The notes below the pieces were generated by a model, which saw only the letters and a list, made by a program, of their open reading frames with translations, had not been told where the DNA came from and searched no databases. This document shows positions 41,208 to 49,517 of a stretch of DNA of 64,000 nt, in pieces. The position numbers and the translations under genes are program-made. The DNA is from Streptomyces sp. NBC_00078. GTDB taxonomy: Bacteria > Actinomycetota > Actinomycetes > Streptomycetales > Streptomycetaceae. Where the stretch lies: assembly GCF_026343335.1 (NCBI RefSeq), contig NZ_JAPELX010000001.1, positions 8,618,001-8,682,000 of the forward strand. Direction: 5' to 3'. How positions within the stretch are numbered: the stretch's first letter is position 1; every line of letters begins with the position of its first letter.

Positions 41208-42050
41208 TCACCGGACCTTGCGGACGTAGTCGTCGCTGCCGGGCGTCGAAACCATCACGTCCCGTCGGACGATGCTCAGCCGGTCGCCGAACCCCGTAAG
41301 GGCCTTGTGCAGCCCGCTGTCCGAGTACTCGATCACGAGCACCCGGTCGTCGAACGCCTTCGCGTACGCCCCGCACTCGTCGTGCTCCGCGCACTCCTCG
41401 GCCACCGCGAAGTCGAGCCCCGTCCGCTTCCTCAGCCCGGCCAGCTCCACCGTGTTCTTCTGCGCGATCGCCAGGTGGCGGGCGTGCGCGTGCCGGGACA
41501 GGAGCCTGACGAAGGCGGTTGCGTCGTTCGCCGTCAGCAGGTGCCGGGAGCGGGTGTAGCTGTCGTAGTTGTCCGGCTCGACCGCGTCGAAGCCCTTGGC
41601 GGCGCAGCCGTCGATCCAACGGCCGATCCGGGCCGCCACGCGCTGCCGCTTGGCCGGTGTCCGGATGTCGAGCAGTGCCTCTCCCCAGTCCCCGTCGACG
41701 ACCACCTTGCCCCGCTCGTCCCGCAGCAGGAGGTCGGAGGGCCAGGAGGTGCGCTCGTCCGGCTGGGACTGGAAGGCGTTGACGTAGCAGATGTTGTACA
41801 GGCCGGTCGCAGGGGAGGCCGTACGGTCACGACTGACGACGCGGGTGCCTGGCGGCGGGGGATAGGCGCCGCCGATCTGGTAGTCGAAGCCGGCGTGGCG
41901 GGGCGGGAGTTGCAGCTCCGCGGACGGCTTCGACGTGCCGGCCGACTCCTTGCCGGAGGAACCGCACGCCGACAACGCGGCGGCGAGCAGAAGACAGGCG
42001 CCGACGGCCGTCCCGAGGCCTCCGACGCGAGAGACACCCTTGGCGGGCAT
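41208..42050 (-). CDS. Lipoprotein with GH114-like (endo-alpha-1,4-polygalactosaminidase) domain
   Basis: The product has 280 residues. A signal with lipobox LSAC (Cys29) is followed by a TIM-barrel domain with GH114/DUF297 features: FDYQIGGAYPPPPGTRVVSRDR, YVNAFQSQPDE, KGFDAVEPDNYDSY and LAIAQKNTVELA. The Asp/Glu pair in DAVEPDN is the probable catalytic centre. GH114 enzymes cleave galactosamine-containing polysaccharides such as fungal exopolymers. GGAG precedes the ATG. Confidence 0.87.
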   Translation of the reverse strand: MPAKGVSRVGGLGTAVGACLLLAAALSACGSSGKESAGTSKPSAELQLPPRHAGFDYQIGGAYPPPPGTRVVSRDRTASPATGLYNICYVNAFQSQPDERTSWPSDLLLRDERGKVVVDGDWGEALLDIRTPAKRQRVAARIGRWIDGCAAKGFDAVEPDNYDSYTRSRHLLTANDATAFVRLLSRHAHARHLAIAQKNTVELAGLRKRTGLDFAVAEECAEHDECGAYAKAFDDRVLVIEYSDSGLHKALTGFGDRLSIVRRDVMVSTPGSDDYVRKVR

Positions 42051-42293
42051 GTCCGCTCCATCAATCGCGGGTACGGCCCCGCCTCGGACCGGGTGTCTGA
42101 GCGATCCTGGCGACTTTGGCCGGACTTGGAACTCGTCCGCTACCGGCTGGGCGCACCTCTGCGTGCCGCTGAGCGGCCGCGCAAATGATCAAAGCGCCGA
42201 CGCGGGCACTGCGTCAAGAGGGCGTGGTGCTGGAAGTGCGGGTGAAGTCGTACGCTCCCCTTCGTACCCATCCCGAAGGCAGGAGCAGCAACG

Positions 42294-43265
42294 ATGCAGT
42301 ACGTGAAGCTCGGTTCGACGGGCCTGGACGTGTCGCGGGTCTGTCTCGGCTGTATGACCTACGGCCTGCCCGACCGCGGCGTGCACGAGTGGACCCTCGA
42401 CGAGGAGGCCTCGCGTCCCCTGATCCGGCAGGCACTGGAATCCGGGATCAACTTCTTCGACACGGCCAACGTCTACTCCGACGGCACCAGTGAGGAGATC
42501 GTCGGCAGGGCGCTGCGGGACTTCGCGAACCGCGACGACATCGTCCTCGCGACGAAGGTGCACGGCCGGATGCGGCCCGGGCCCAACGGCGGCGGCCTGT
42601 CCCGCAAGGCGATCATGGCCGAGATCGACCACAGTCTGAGCCGCCTCGGCACCGACTACGCCGACCTCTACCAGATTCACCGCTTCGACCCGCACACCCC
42701 CGTCGAGGAGACGATGGAGGCCCTGCGCGATGTGGTGCAGGCGGGCAAGGTGCGCTACATCGGGGCCAGTTCGATGTTCGCCTGGCAGTTCTCCAAGATG
42801 CAGTACACCGCCGAGCGGCACGGCTGGACCAAATTCGTGTCCATGCAGAACCACTACAACCTCCTCTACCGCGAGGAGGAGCGCGAGATGCTGCCCCTCT
42901 GCGCCGACCAGGGCGTCGGCGTTCTGCCCTGGAGCCCGCTCGCCCGCGGCCGGCTCACCCGGGACTGGGGCACCGTGACGGAGCGCAGCGAGAACGACAA
43001 CTTCGGCAGCCGCCTCTACCCGGACAGCGACCGCACCATCGTCGAGGCCGTCACCCGCATCGCGGGCGATCGAGGCGTGCCGCGCGCCCGGATCGCCCTC
43101 TCCTGGCTGCTGCACCAGGACACGGTGGCGGCGCCGATCGTCGGCGCCGCCAAGCCGCACCACATCGATGACGCGGTGGCCGCCGTCGAACTCGAGCTCA
43201 GCGAGAAGGAGATCGAGGAGCTGGAGCAGCCGTACGCGCCGCACGCCATCGTCGGTCACGGCTGA
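42294..43265 (+). CDS. Aldo/keto reductase
   Basis: The product has 323 residues. This TIM-barrel oxidoreductase has the catalytic tetrad Asp/Tyr/Lys/His visible in FFDTANVYSDGTSEE, LATKVHG and LYQIHRFD, plus the NADPH-binding C-terminal stretch APIVGAAKPHHIDDAV. It is related to the YajO/YhdN group. An AGGAG site precedes the ATG. The substrate is unknown. Confidence 0.92.
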   Translation: MQYVKLGSTGLDVSRVCLGCMTYGLPDRGVHEWTLDEEASRPLIRQALESGINFFDTANVYSDGTSEEIVGRALRDFANRDDIVLATKVHGRMRPGPNGGGLSRKAIMAEIDHSLSRLGTDYADLYQIHRFDPHTPVEETMEALRDVVQAGKVRYIGASSMFAWQFSKMQYTAERHGWTKFVSMQNHYNLLYREEEREMLPLCADQGVGVLPWSPLARGRLTRDWGTVTERSENDNFGSRLYPDSDRTIVEAVTRIAGDRGVPRARIALSWLLHQDTVAAPIVGAAKPHHIDDAVAAVELELSEKEIEELEQPYAPHAIVGHG

Positions 43266-43284
43266 CGAGCGCCCCGGCAAGCCC

Positions 43285-44103
43285 TTAGTGGGGCCCGTGC
43301 GGTTCGAACTCCGTGCCGCAGGGACCCGCCCCCTCGCTCTCCGCCAGCAGCACCCGCTCACCGTCCATCGTCACCGTGCGGTAGTAGCGCCCGATGCGCT
43401 CCACCGACCGCCCCACGTAGTGACCGATGAACGAGCGGCGGAAACGGTCCGGCGTGCCGTTGGGCTGCGATCCGTGCACCAGGCTGCCGTTGAAGAACAG
43501 GACGTCTCCCGGCGCCATGTCGACCGGCACGGCCGCGAGGCCCGGCGGCGGGGGAACGTACTCCCGCGCGAACGACACCTCGGCATCCGCCTCCTCGGGG
43601 CAGAACAGGTCCATCCGGTGCGTACCGGGGACGACCTCCAGACCGCCGTTGTCCCGGTCGATCACGTCGCAGGCCACCCACGCCGCCACACATGTGCCCG
43701 GCTCGACCCGCAGATAGAAGTTGTCCTGGTGCAACGCCTGCCCCCGGGCTCCCGGCGGCTTGAAGTAGAACATGCTCTGGGCGGCCAGGACCTCTTCGCC
43801 GAGCAGAGCCTCCAGCACCGTGCGCAGCCGGGCGTCGAGCAGGAGGCGCCGGGCGGGCTCGCTGATCTCGTGCGGGTGCATCACCCTCGGGTACGCGGCC
43901 AGCGGATCCTCGGACGTGCGCGGCTGGAAGTGCCCTGGCACCGGCCCGGCCGCGTGCAGTGCCGCGAAGTGGGCGCAGAGCCGGTCGATCTCGTCGTGGC
44001 CGAACAGCCCGCGCACGACGGTGAACCCGTCCTCCTCGAACCGCCTCAGCCCGTCCTGGGTCAGGATGGAGGCGCCGGCGGCGCCCATGTCCATGGCTGT
44101 CAT
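43285..44103 (-). CDS. Phytanoyl-CoA dioxygenase (PhyH) family protein
   Basis: This 272-residue non-haem Fe(II)/2-oxoglutarate oxygenase has the iron ligands HxD in LHQDNFYL and a distal His in NGSLVHGS. The 2-oxoglutarate-binding Arg is in DRFRRSFIGHY. Similar enzymes hydroxylate CoA-bound fatty acids, ectoine or natural products. GAGGAG precedes the ATG. It is divergent from an AraC regulator over a 69-bp gap and is its probable target. Confidence 0.9.
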   Translation of the reverse strand: MTAMDMGAAGASILTQDGLRRFEEDGFTVVRGLFGHDEIDRLCAHFAALHAAGPVPGHFQPRTSEDPLAAYPRVMHPHEISEPARRLLLDARLRTVLEALLGEEVLAAQSMFYFKPPGARGQALHQDNFYLRVEPGTCVAAWVACDVIDRDNGGLEVVPGTHRMDLFCPEEADAEVSFAREYVPPPPGLAAVPVDMAPGDVLFFNGSLVHGSQPNGTPDRFRRSFIGHYVGRSVERIGRYYRTVTMDGERVLLAESEGAGPCGTEFEPHGPH

Positions 44104-44172
44104 GCGTCCACTCCTCGGTCAGGTGTCCTCGGCTCATCACGCTAGGCCGCCGCACTCCTGAGGAGGATGCCC

Positions 44173-45069
44173 GTGAACGCTGACGGACTGCCCGAGACTG
44201 CTGCGCCGCCGCCGGGCCTGGTCGTGGTCGGCCGCTACGACCAGCTCCAGGGGTACGGCGTCGACCGGCCGCGGGGCGCCGAGAGCTGGCTGTTCACCTG
44301 GACGACGGGCGGGCACGGCCGGCTGCGCCAGGGAGCGGCCGAGGCACGGGCGGGCGCGGGAGACCTGGTGGTGCTCGCCCCGGGCGTCCGGCACGAGTAC
44401 GCCGTCGAACCGGGCGCCCGCAGCTGGCAGTTCTGGTGGGTGCACTGCCAGGCGCGCCCCGCCTGGTCGCCGTGGCTGCGTCCGTACGACACCGGCGACG
44501 GACTGTTCGTCGTCACGCCGACACCGGCCACCCTGCACGAACGGGTCGGGGCGGCCTTCCGCCGGATGCTCGCCGACGCCCGCTGGACGGGAACCGACGC
44601 ACCGCCCGCCACCTCACCGGACGACCGGGTCGCGGTCGCGCACGGCACTGCGGCCCGGGAACTCGCCCTGTCCTCGCTGGAGGAGATCGTCCTTCTGTCG
44701 GCCGCCACCGCGCGGCCCCCGGCGCCCTCTCCCGGCGCAGACCCCCGGGTGCGGCACGCCGAGGCACTGATCGCCGCGGACCCCGGGGCCCCGCACACCG
44801 TGCGCTCGCTCGCCGAGAGCGTGTCGCTGTCGCCCTCACGGTTCGCCCACCTGTTCACCCGGCAGTCCGGGCAGTCCCCGATGCGCGCGCTGCGCGAGGC
44901 CCGCCTGCGGCATGCCGCTCGGCTTCTGGAGAGTACGGATCTGTCAGTGGACAGGGTGGCCGCGGCCTCGGGCTTCGCCAGCCCCTTCCACTTCAGCCGC
45001 GTCTTCCACGCGCGTTACGGTGCACCGCCCGGCGCCTACCGGAGGGGCGGCTCAATGGTTGAAACGTGA
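44173..45069 (+). CDS. AraC-family regulator with cupin sensor domain
   Basis: The product has 298 residues. An N-terminal arabinose-binding-type cupin (LFTWTTGGHGRLRQGAAEARAGAGDLVVLAPGVRHEY) precedes an AraC double helix-turn-helix (VRSLAESVSLSPSRFAHLFTRQSGQSP and VDRVAAASGFASPFHFSRVFHARYG). GTG 44173 has AGGAGG 6 nt upstream, whereas the ATG at 44167 directly abuts it. It probably activates or represses the divergent dioxygenase gene. Confidence 0.9.
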   Translation: MNADGLPETAAPPPGLVVVGRYDQLQGYGVDRPRGAESWLFTWTTGGHGRLRQGAAEARAGAGDLVVLAPGVRHEYAVEPGARSWQFWWVHCQARPAWSPWLRPYDTGDGLFVVTPTPATLHERVGAAFRRMLADARWTGTDAPPATSPDDRVAVAHGTAARELALSSLEEIVLLSAATARPPAPSPGADPRVRHAEALIAADPGAPHTVRSLAESVSLSPSRFAHLFTRQSGQSPMRALREARLRHAARLLESTDLSVDRVAAASGFASPFHFSRVFHARYGAPPGAYRRGGSMVET

Positions 45070-45473
45070 GCCGAAGTGCGCCGCACGACCCGTCGGATGT
45101 GCGCCGGGACGGCCGTTCAATGGTTGGGGAGGTGGGCCGCACCGCGAGCCTGCTGAATCCCATTCCCGATTACCGCCCGACAACGTTGACGATTCGTCAA
45201 ATCTCCTCGGCGGGCAGGCGAAGCACAAAACCGCGAGATCTCTTGTTAGGCCTCCCTGACCTGTGTAAAGGTGTGCCCTGTCGGCGCACGGGCAATGGAT
45301 TTTATTGCTGGGCGCACGAGGCCGCTCCCGTTCGACCTACGCTTCAAAAGAGCTTCCCCAGGTGGACGTTCGAGCTGCTGAATCCTGTACGGGCGGACAC
45401 TGTCGCACGGGCGACGGGTCCTCATACCCATTGGTATGGACTTTATGCGCATGCCGCCGAGAGGAATGCAGCC
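45070..45473. promoter_or_regulatory. 400-bp control region with two perfect palindromes
   Basis: No gene was accepted here. TTGACGATTCGTCAA (45186-45200) is a perfect 7+1+7 palindrome, and CATACC-CATT-GGTATG (45423-45438) a perfect 6-bp dyad, 35 bp before the downstream start. Both are good candidate operators for the sigma-like gene. GC content is lower than in flanking genes, as for a regulatory region. Confidence 0.5.
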
Positions 45474-47312
45474 GTGAAAGACGCCGGCCTGTCGAATTCC
45501 CCCATGTCCGACCGCCGGTTCGACGTCACCGACGAACAACTGAGCGCCGAGCTCAAGAAGTGGACGGGGACGACACCCGCGCTGCAGCCCGTCGGTGAGC
45601 TGCTCGACCGGCACTGGGAAGCGGCGTTCGCCTATGCCCGGCTGTGCACCGACGGTGCCCCTTCCGCGGGAATGCTCACGACCGCCGCATTCACCCGGCT
45701 CTTCGGCGAAACCCTGCGGCAGAACGGGCCGACGTCCGCCTGGCGTCCCCAACTGCTCGTCACCGTGCGCCGCATCGCGGCGGAGTGGGACAACGACCAC
45801 AGACGGGAACACCTCCACCCCGAACTGTGCTCCCAGGGCGGTGACCGCGTCGCGGCCCGCCTGCTCCCGGCGGCCGACCGGCGCCTGCTGTCCGGAGCCT
45901 TCCAGCGGCTTCCCCAGTCGGCCCGCTGCCTGCTGTGGCACGTGGAGGTCGAGGCCGAGCCGTTGGACATACCCGGCGGCCTGCTGGGCCTGGAGGAGGA
46001 CGACGCGCGCGTCGAGCTGGAGCGGGCCCGTGAACGCCTGCGCGAGGAGTGCCTCCAGGTCCACCGCGAACTCGCCCCCGACCAGGAATGCCGGCGCTAC
46101 CTGCGCATGCTCGACGTGACCTACCGGCGCGGCGGTGTCGACATCGACCCCGACCTGAAGGCCCACCTCGCCGGCTGCCGGCACTGCCGCCACACGGCCG
46201 ACCAACTCGCACAGTTCAACCACGGCATCGGCCTCGCCCTGGCGGAGGCGGTGCTCGGCTGGGGCGCCCGGGCCTACGTGGAATCCCGCGCCTCCCGGCC
46301 CGAGGAGCCCGGCGCTCTTCCCGAGGAGATCCCGGCCCCGCCCATACCGGGCGAGCCCTTCACCCGCGAGTACCCCTCTCCCGGCGCGGGCTCCCGTACC
46401 GGGGGCCGCGCCGCCGCCCGCCGCTCGGCCCACAGGGCGGCCCGGCACGCCGGAGCCCGCCGCCGCAATCTCGCCGCGGCCGTCCTGACGGTGAGCGGGC
46501 TGATCGTCCTCCCGCTGGTCCTGTGGTCCGTGCTCGGTTCCGGCGACGACGGCACCACGGCCGACGGCGGCCACCCCTCCGAGACACCCGGCAGCGGCAA
46601 GGGCTCGCCGGCGGCCGACCCGTCCTGGGTCAGCGCCGGCACGGGCTCCCAGGGCACCCTGCGCGGCGGGCTCCACAACGTCGACTCCGGACTGTGTGTC
46701 GCCGTCATCGGCAAGAAGGCCGTCGAGGGAGCCGAGACCGAGCTCGCCGACTGCTCCTCGGCCGCCGTCCAGCAGTGGTCGTACGAGACCGACGGCCGTC
46801 TGCGCAGCGTCGCGGACCCCGGCCTGTGTCTGGACTCCCACCTCGGCTTCGCGGTGCAGCTCGCCCCGTGCACGGGCGCGTCCAGGCCGGGTGCCAGGAA
46901 CATCCGTTACGACTTCACCCTGCAGGGCACGCTCGTTCCGCGCTGGGACCAGGACCTGGCACTGACCCCCGCCGCCACCGACGGTTCGGGCGCGCTGGTC
47001 GTCAAGACCCGCGACGACGGCGCCGCCCAGCGCTGGGTCTTCGACACCTCCAAGGCCGACCTCCAGATGCAGGTGGTCAACTGGGACACCGACAGCGGTC
47101 CCCTGCACTCGCCCTCGGCGACGCCCACCCCCAGGGCCTCCAGGACACCGAGCCCCACAGCGACGCCGTCCACGACCCCGACGGCCACCCAGCCGACGCC
47201 GACCGGCACCCATCCCGCGAACCCCTACTGCTACTACAACCCGTCCCACTGCGGATGGGGCGGGTACGGCTCGGACCCTGGTCACGGATACGGCGGTGGC
47301 GGCCGCCACTGA
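45474..47312 (+). CDS. Membrane protein fusing sigma-like domain, zinc-finger motif and ricin-type lectin
   Basis: The product has 612 residues. Residues about 40-200 resemble sigma-70 regions 2 and 4 without a clear -10 recognition helix. His231-x3-Cys235-x2-Cys238 (HLAGCRHC) is the ZAS motif of zinc anti-sigma factors. A transmembrane segment at 332-354 follows a basic stretch. The external part is a beta-trefoil lectin-like domain (about 381-540), then a Ser/Thr/Pro linker and a Gly/Tyr-rich tail (CYYNPSHCGW). It looks like a membrane sensor coupling an external ligand, perhaps a glycan, to sigma-type regulation. GTG 45474 follows AGAGGA. Confidence 0.8.
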   Translation: MKDAGLSNSPMSDRRFDVTDEQLSAELKKWTGTTPALQPVGELLDRHWEAAFAYARLCTDGAPSAGMLTTAAFTRLFGETLRQNGPTSAWRPQLLVTVRRIAAEWDNDHRREHLHPELCSQGGDRVAARLLPAADRRLLSGAFQRLPQSARCLLWHVEVEAEPLDIPGGLLGLEEDDARVELERARERLREECLQVHRELAPDQECRRYLRMLDVTYRRGGVDIDPDLKAHLAGCRHCRHTADQLAQFNHGIGLALAEAVLGWGARAYVESRASRPEEPGALPEEIPAPPIPGEPFTREYPSPGAGSRTGGRAAARRSAHRAARHAGARRRNLAAAVLTVSGLIVLPLVLWSVLGSGDDGTTADGGHPSETPGSGKGSPAADPSWVSAGTGSQGTLRGGLHNVDSGLCVAVIGKKAVEGAETELADCSSAAVQQWSYETDGRLRSVADPGLCLDSHLGFAVQLAPCTGASRPGARNIRYDFTLQGTLVPRWDQDLALTPAATDGSGALVVKTRDDGAAQRWVFDTSKADLQMQVVNWDTDSGPLHSPSATPTPRASRTPSPTATPSTTPTATQPTPTGTHPANPYCYYNPSHCGWGGYGSDPGHGYGGGGRH

Positions 47313-47321
47313 CCGGCAGGC

Positions 47322-48575
47322 TCAGCCGACGACCTGGAGCGACAGCCACAGCGCCGCCACGGCCGAGACGAGCGCGGCCGGGGTGGCGAGCAGACCGAGG
47401 CGGGTGAACTCCCCGAGCTCGACGTCCTGGCCGTGCCCGTGCACGATGCGCCGCCACAGCAGCGTCGCCAGCGATCCCGCGTACGTCAGGTTCGGGCCGA
47501 TGTTCACGCCGAGCAGCACCGCCAGCACCGCACCGGGCCCGGCCGCCGCGGTCAGCGGCAGCAGGACCAGCACCGCCGGAAGGTTGTTGATCAGGTTCGC
47601 CAGCACGGCGGCCAGCGCGGCGATGCCCAGCAGCGCGAGCAGCCCCGACCCGCTGGGCAGCACGTGGCCGAGCGCGTCGGCGAGCCCGTTGTCCACCACG
47701 GCCCGCACGACGATGCCGAGCGCGAGGACGAACGCGAGGAAGGCGGGGGAGGAGGCCCGCAGTACGGAGAGGGGAGTGGCCCGCCGCCGTAGCATCGCGC
47801 GGCCGGCCAGCACCAGCGCACCCGCTGCCGCCACCCAGGCCGGATCGATGCCGACCGCCGAGGCCACGACGAACCCGGCCAGCGTGCACGCCACGGTGAC
47901 CAGCGCGAACACGGGCAGTCCGGGCGTCTCACCGGGTTCGGGGGAGTGCAGGGACGCGGTGAGGTCGTCGGCGAAGTAGCGCCGGAAGACCAGGTACTCG
48001 GCGCCGATCGCGACCAGCCACGGCAGCGCCATCAGAGCCGCGAACCGGGTGAAGCTCAGCCCGCTCGTCTCGAAGGCCAGCAGGTTGGTGAGATTGGAGA
48101 CGGGCAGGAGCAGTGAGGCAGTGTTCGAGAGGTGGGCGCACGCGTACAGGTGCGGCCTGGCCCGCACACCGGCACGGGCGGCGGTGGCGAGCACCACCGG
48201 TGTCAGCAGCACCACGGTGGCGTCCAGGCTGAGCACGGCCGTGATCGCCGAGGCCAGCACGAAGACCGCCGCGAGCAGTCGCCCGGGCGAACCCGCCGCT
48301 CGCCGGGCCATCCAGGCCCCGCACGCCTGGAAGAGCCCTTCGACGTCACAGAAGTGCGCCAGCACCAGTACCGCGGCGAGGAATCCGACGACGGGCCCGA
48401 GACTTGCCGCCTCAGCCCGTGCGTGGTCCAGGGAGATCGCGCCCGTCGCGATCACCACCCCGGCGGCCGGGACCGCCAGCACGGCCTCGGGCAGTCCCTT
48501 CGGGCGCAACACCGCCCATGCGAGGACGGCGACGAGCAGGACGACGGACAGTATTTCGGCGAGCGGGGTGTTCAG
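47322..48575 (-). CDS. SLC13/ArsB-type anion transporter
   Basis: The product has about 417 residues and 10-12 membrane helices of the ion-transporter superfamily that includes ArsB arsenite pumps: DATVVLLTPVVLATA, LSNTASLLLPVSNLTNLLAFE and NLINNLPAVLVLLPL are the paired helix-loop motifs. Substrate may be arsenite, dicarboxylate or sodium-linked anions. No ATG or GTG suits the start: CTG 48575 has AAGGA 7 nt upstream, while a TTG about 64 nt upstream is the alternative. No ars genes are nearby. Confidence 0.82.
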   Translation of the reverse strand: MNTPLAEILSVVLLVAVLAWAVLRPKGLPEAVLAVPAAGVVIATGAISLDHARAEAASLGPVVGFLAAVLVLAHFCDVEGLFQACGAWMARRAAGSPGRLLAAVFVLASAITAVLSLDATVVLLTPVVLATAARAGVRARPHLYACAHLSNTASLLLPVSNLTNLLAFETSGLSFTRFAALMALPWLVAIGAEYLVFRRYFADDLTASLHSPEPGETPGLPVFALVTVACTLAGFVVASAVGIDPAWVAAAGALVLAGRAMLRRRATPLSVLRASSPAFLAFVLALGIVVRAVVDNGLADALGHVLPSGSGLLALLGIAALAAVLANLINNLPAVLVLLPLTAAAGPGAVLAVLLGVNIGPNLTYAGSLATLLWRRIVHGHGQDVELGEFTRLGLLATPAALVSAVAALWLSLQVVG

Positions 48576-48688
48576 AACGGGGTCCTTCAGAGCGGATCTG
48601 GGCAGATCTGAGCGGATCTGGGCGGGCCGGGTCGGCGCCTTCAATGAAAGCAGGCCGACGTGAACGGTCCCGCCGGGCCCCCGCCCGC

Positions 48689-49390
48689 TCAGGGGCCGGT
48701 ACCCGGGCTGAACACCATCAGGAACACGGAGGACGCGTTGCCGGACACCGGGACCGGTCCGCCCGTCCACTTCACCGAGAGGTGCGCCCGCTCGTCCGGC
48801 GGGGTCACCAGCAGCGAGGCCGGAGTGGCCGGGTGCGCGCCGCTGACCTCAGGGTTCGAGAACGTCATCCCGGCCCAGGCGCTCTTTCCCGGCGCCAGTG
48901 TCACCGTCGCGGGCGTACCCGACTCACGCTTCGGGTCCGGGCCCAGCTGCCGGCCCGACGCGTCGACGAACGCGGCACCCGGGTAGCCCCGCACGGTGCA
49001 GGTGCGGGCGGACGTGTTGGTCAGCACGATCGGGAAGTTCTCCTGCCCGGCACCCGGGTCGTTCCGCCCGACGCTCGCTCGCAGCTCGGAGGTGTGGCAA
49101 CGTCCACGCATGCCGGCGCCGGCATGCGTGGACGTGGTCGTAGACCGGGGCGTGGCCCTGGACGCGGTCGCGGTGGCCTCGCCCTGCGCGGTGCCCGACG
49201 CGGAGGGGGACGCGCTGGCCTGGCCGGTGCTGTGGCCGCCGGTGGCGGGCGCGGCCGTACCGGACAGCGTGCGTGGCGAGCTCGCCGTGGTGCCGTCGCC
49301 GCTGCTGCCGCAGGCCGTCAGCAGACCCAGCACCGCGACCGCGCTCGCGAGCAGGGCCGTCCGGTGTACGGAGGGGGACTTCTTCGCCAT
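48689..49390 (-). CDS. DUF4232 domain lipoprotein
   Basis: The product has 233 residues. A lipobox LLTACG (Cys27) is followed by a Ser/Thr/Ala-rich linker (30-90) and then the DUF4232 domain with conserved cysteines (GRCHTSELRASVG, SARTCTVRGYPGAAFVD) and APGKSAWAGMTF. It is an abundant streptomycete cell-surface family of unknown role. The linker-domain junction is encoded by a perfect 36-bp palindrome (49100-49135). GAGG precedes the ATG. Confidence 0.87.
   Translation of the reverse strand: MAKKSPSVHRTALLASAVAVLGLLTACGSSGDGTTASSPRTLSGTAAPATGGHSTGQASASPSASGTAQGEATATASRATPRSTTTSTHAGAGMRGRCHTSELRASVGRNDPGAGQENFPIVLTNTSARTCTVRGYPGAAFVDASGRQLGPDPKRESGTPATVTLAPGKSAWAGMTFSNPEVSGAHPATPASLLVTPPDERAHLSVKWTGGPVPVSGNASSVFLMVFSPGTGP
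49100..49135. repeat. Perfect 36-bp palindrome inside the DUF4232 gene
   Basis: The left half ACGTCCACGCATGCCGGC and its exact complement meet without spacer at 49117/49118. Because of the symmetry, both strands can encode the same peptide STHAGAGMRG. It lies within a coding sequence. Confidence 0.95.
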
Positions 49391-49517
49391 GGTCCTCAAC
49401 ACTCCCGGTGATTCCACGCACACACCTTGGCGTGTGCGTACGGCGCTCTGTGCCCCGTCACACAGTTCCGATGCGCGCCGGGGCGGAAAAGTTCGCGCGC
49501 GACCCGAGTGGTCCGCG

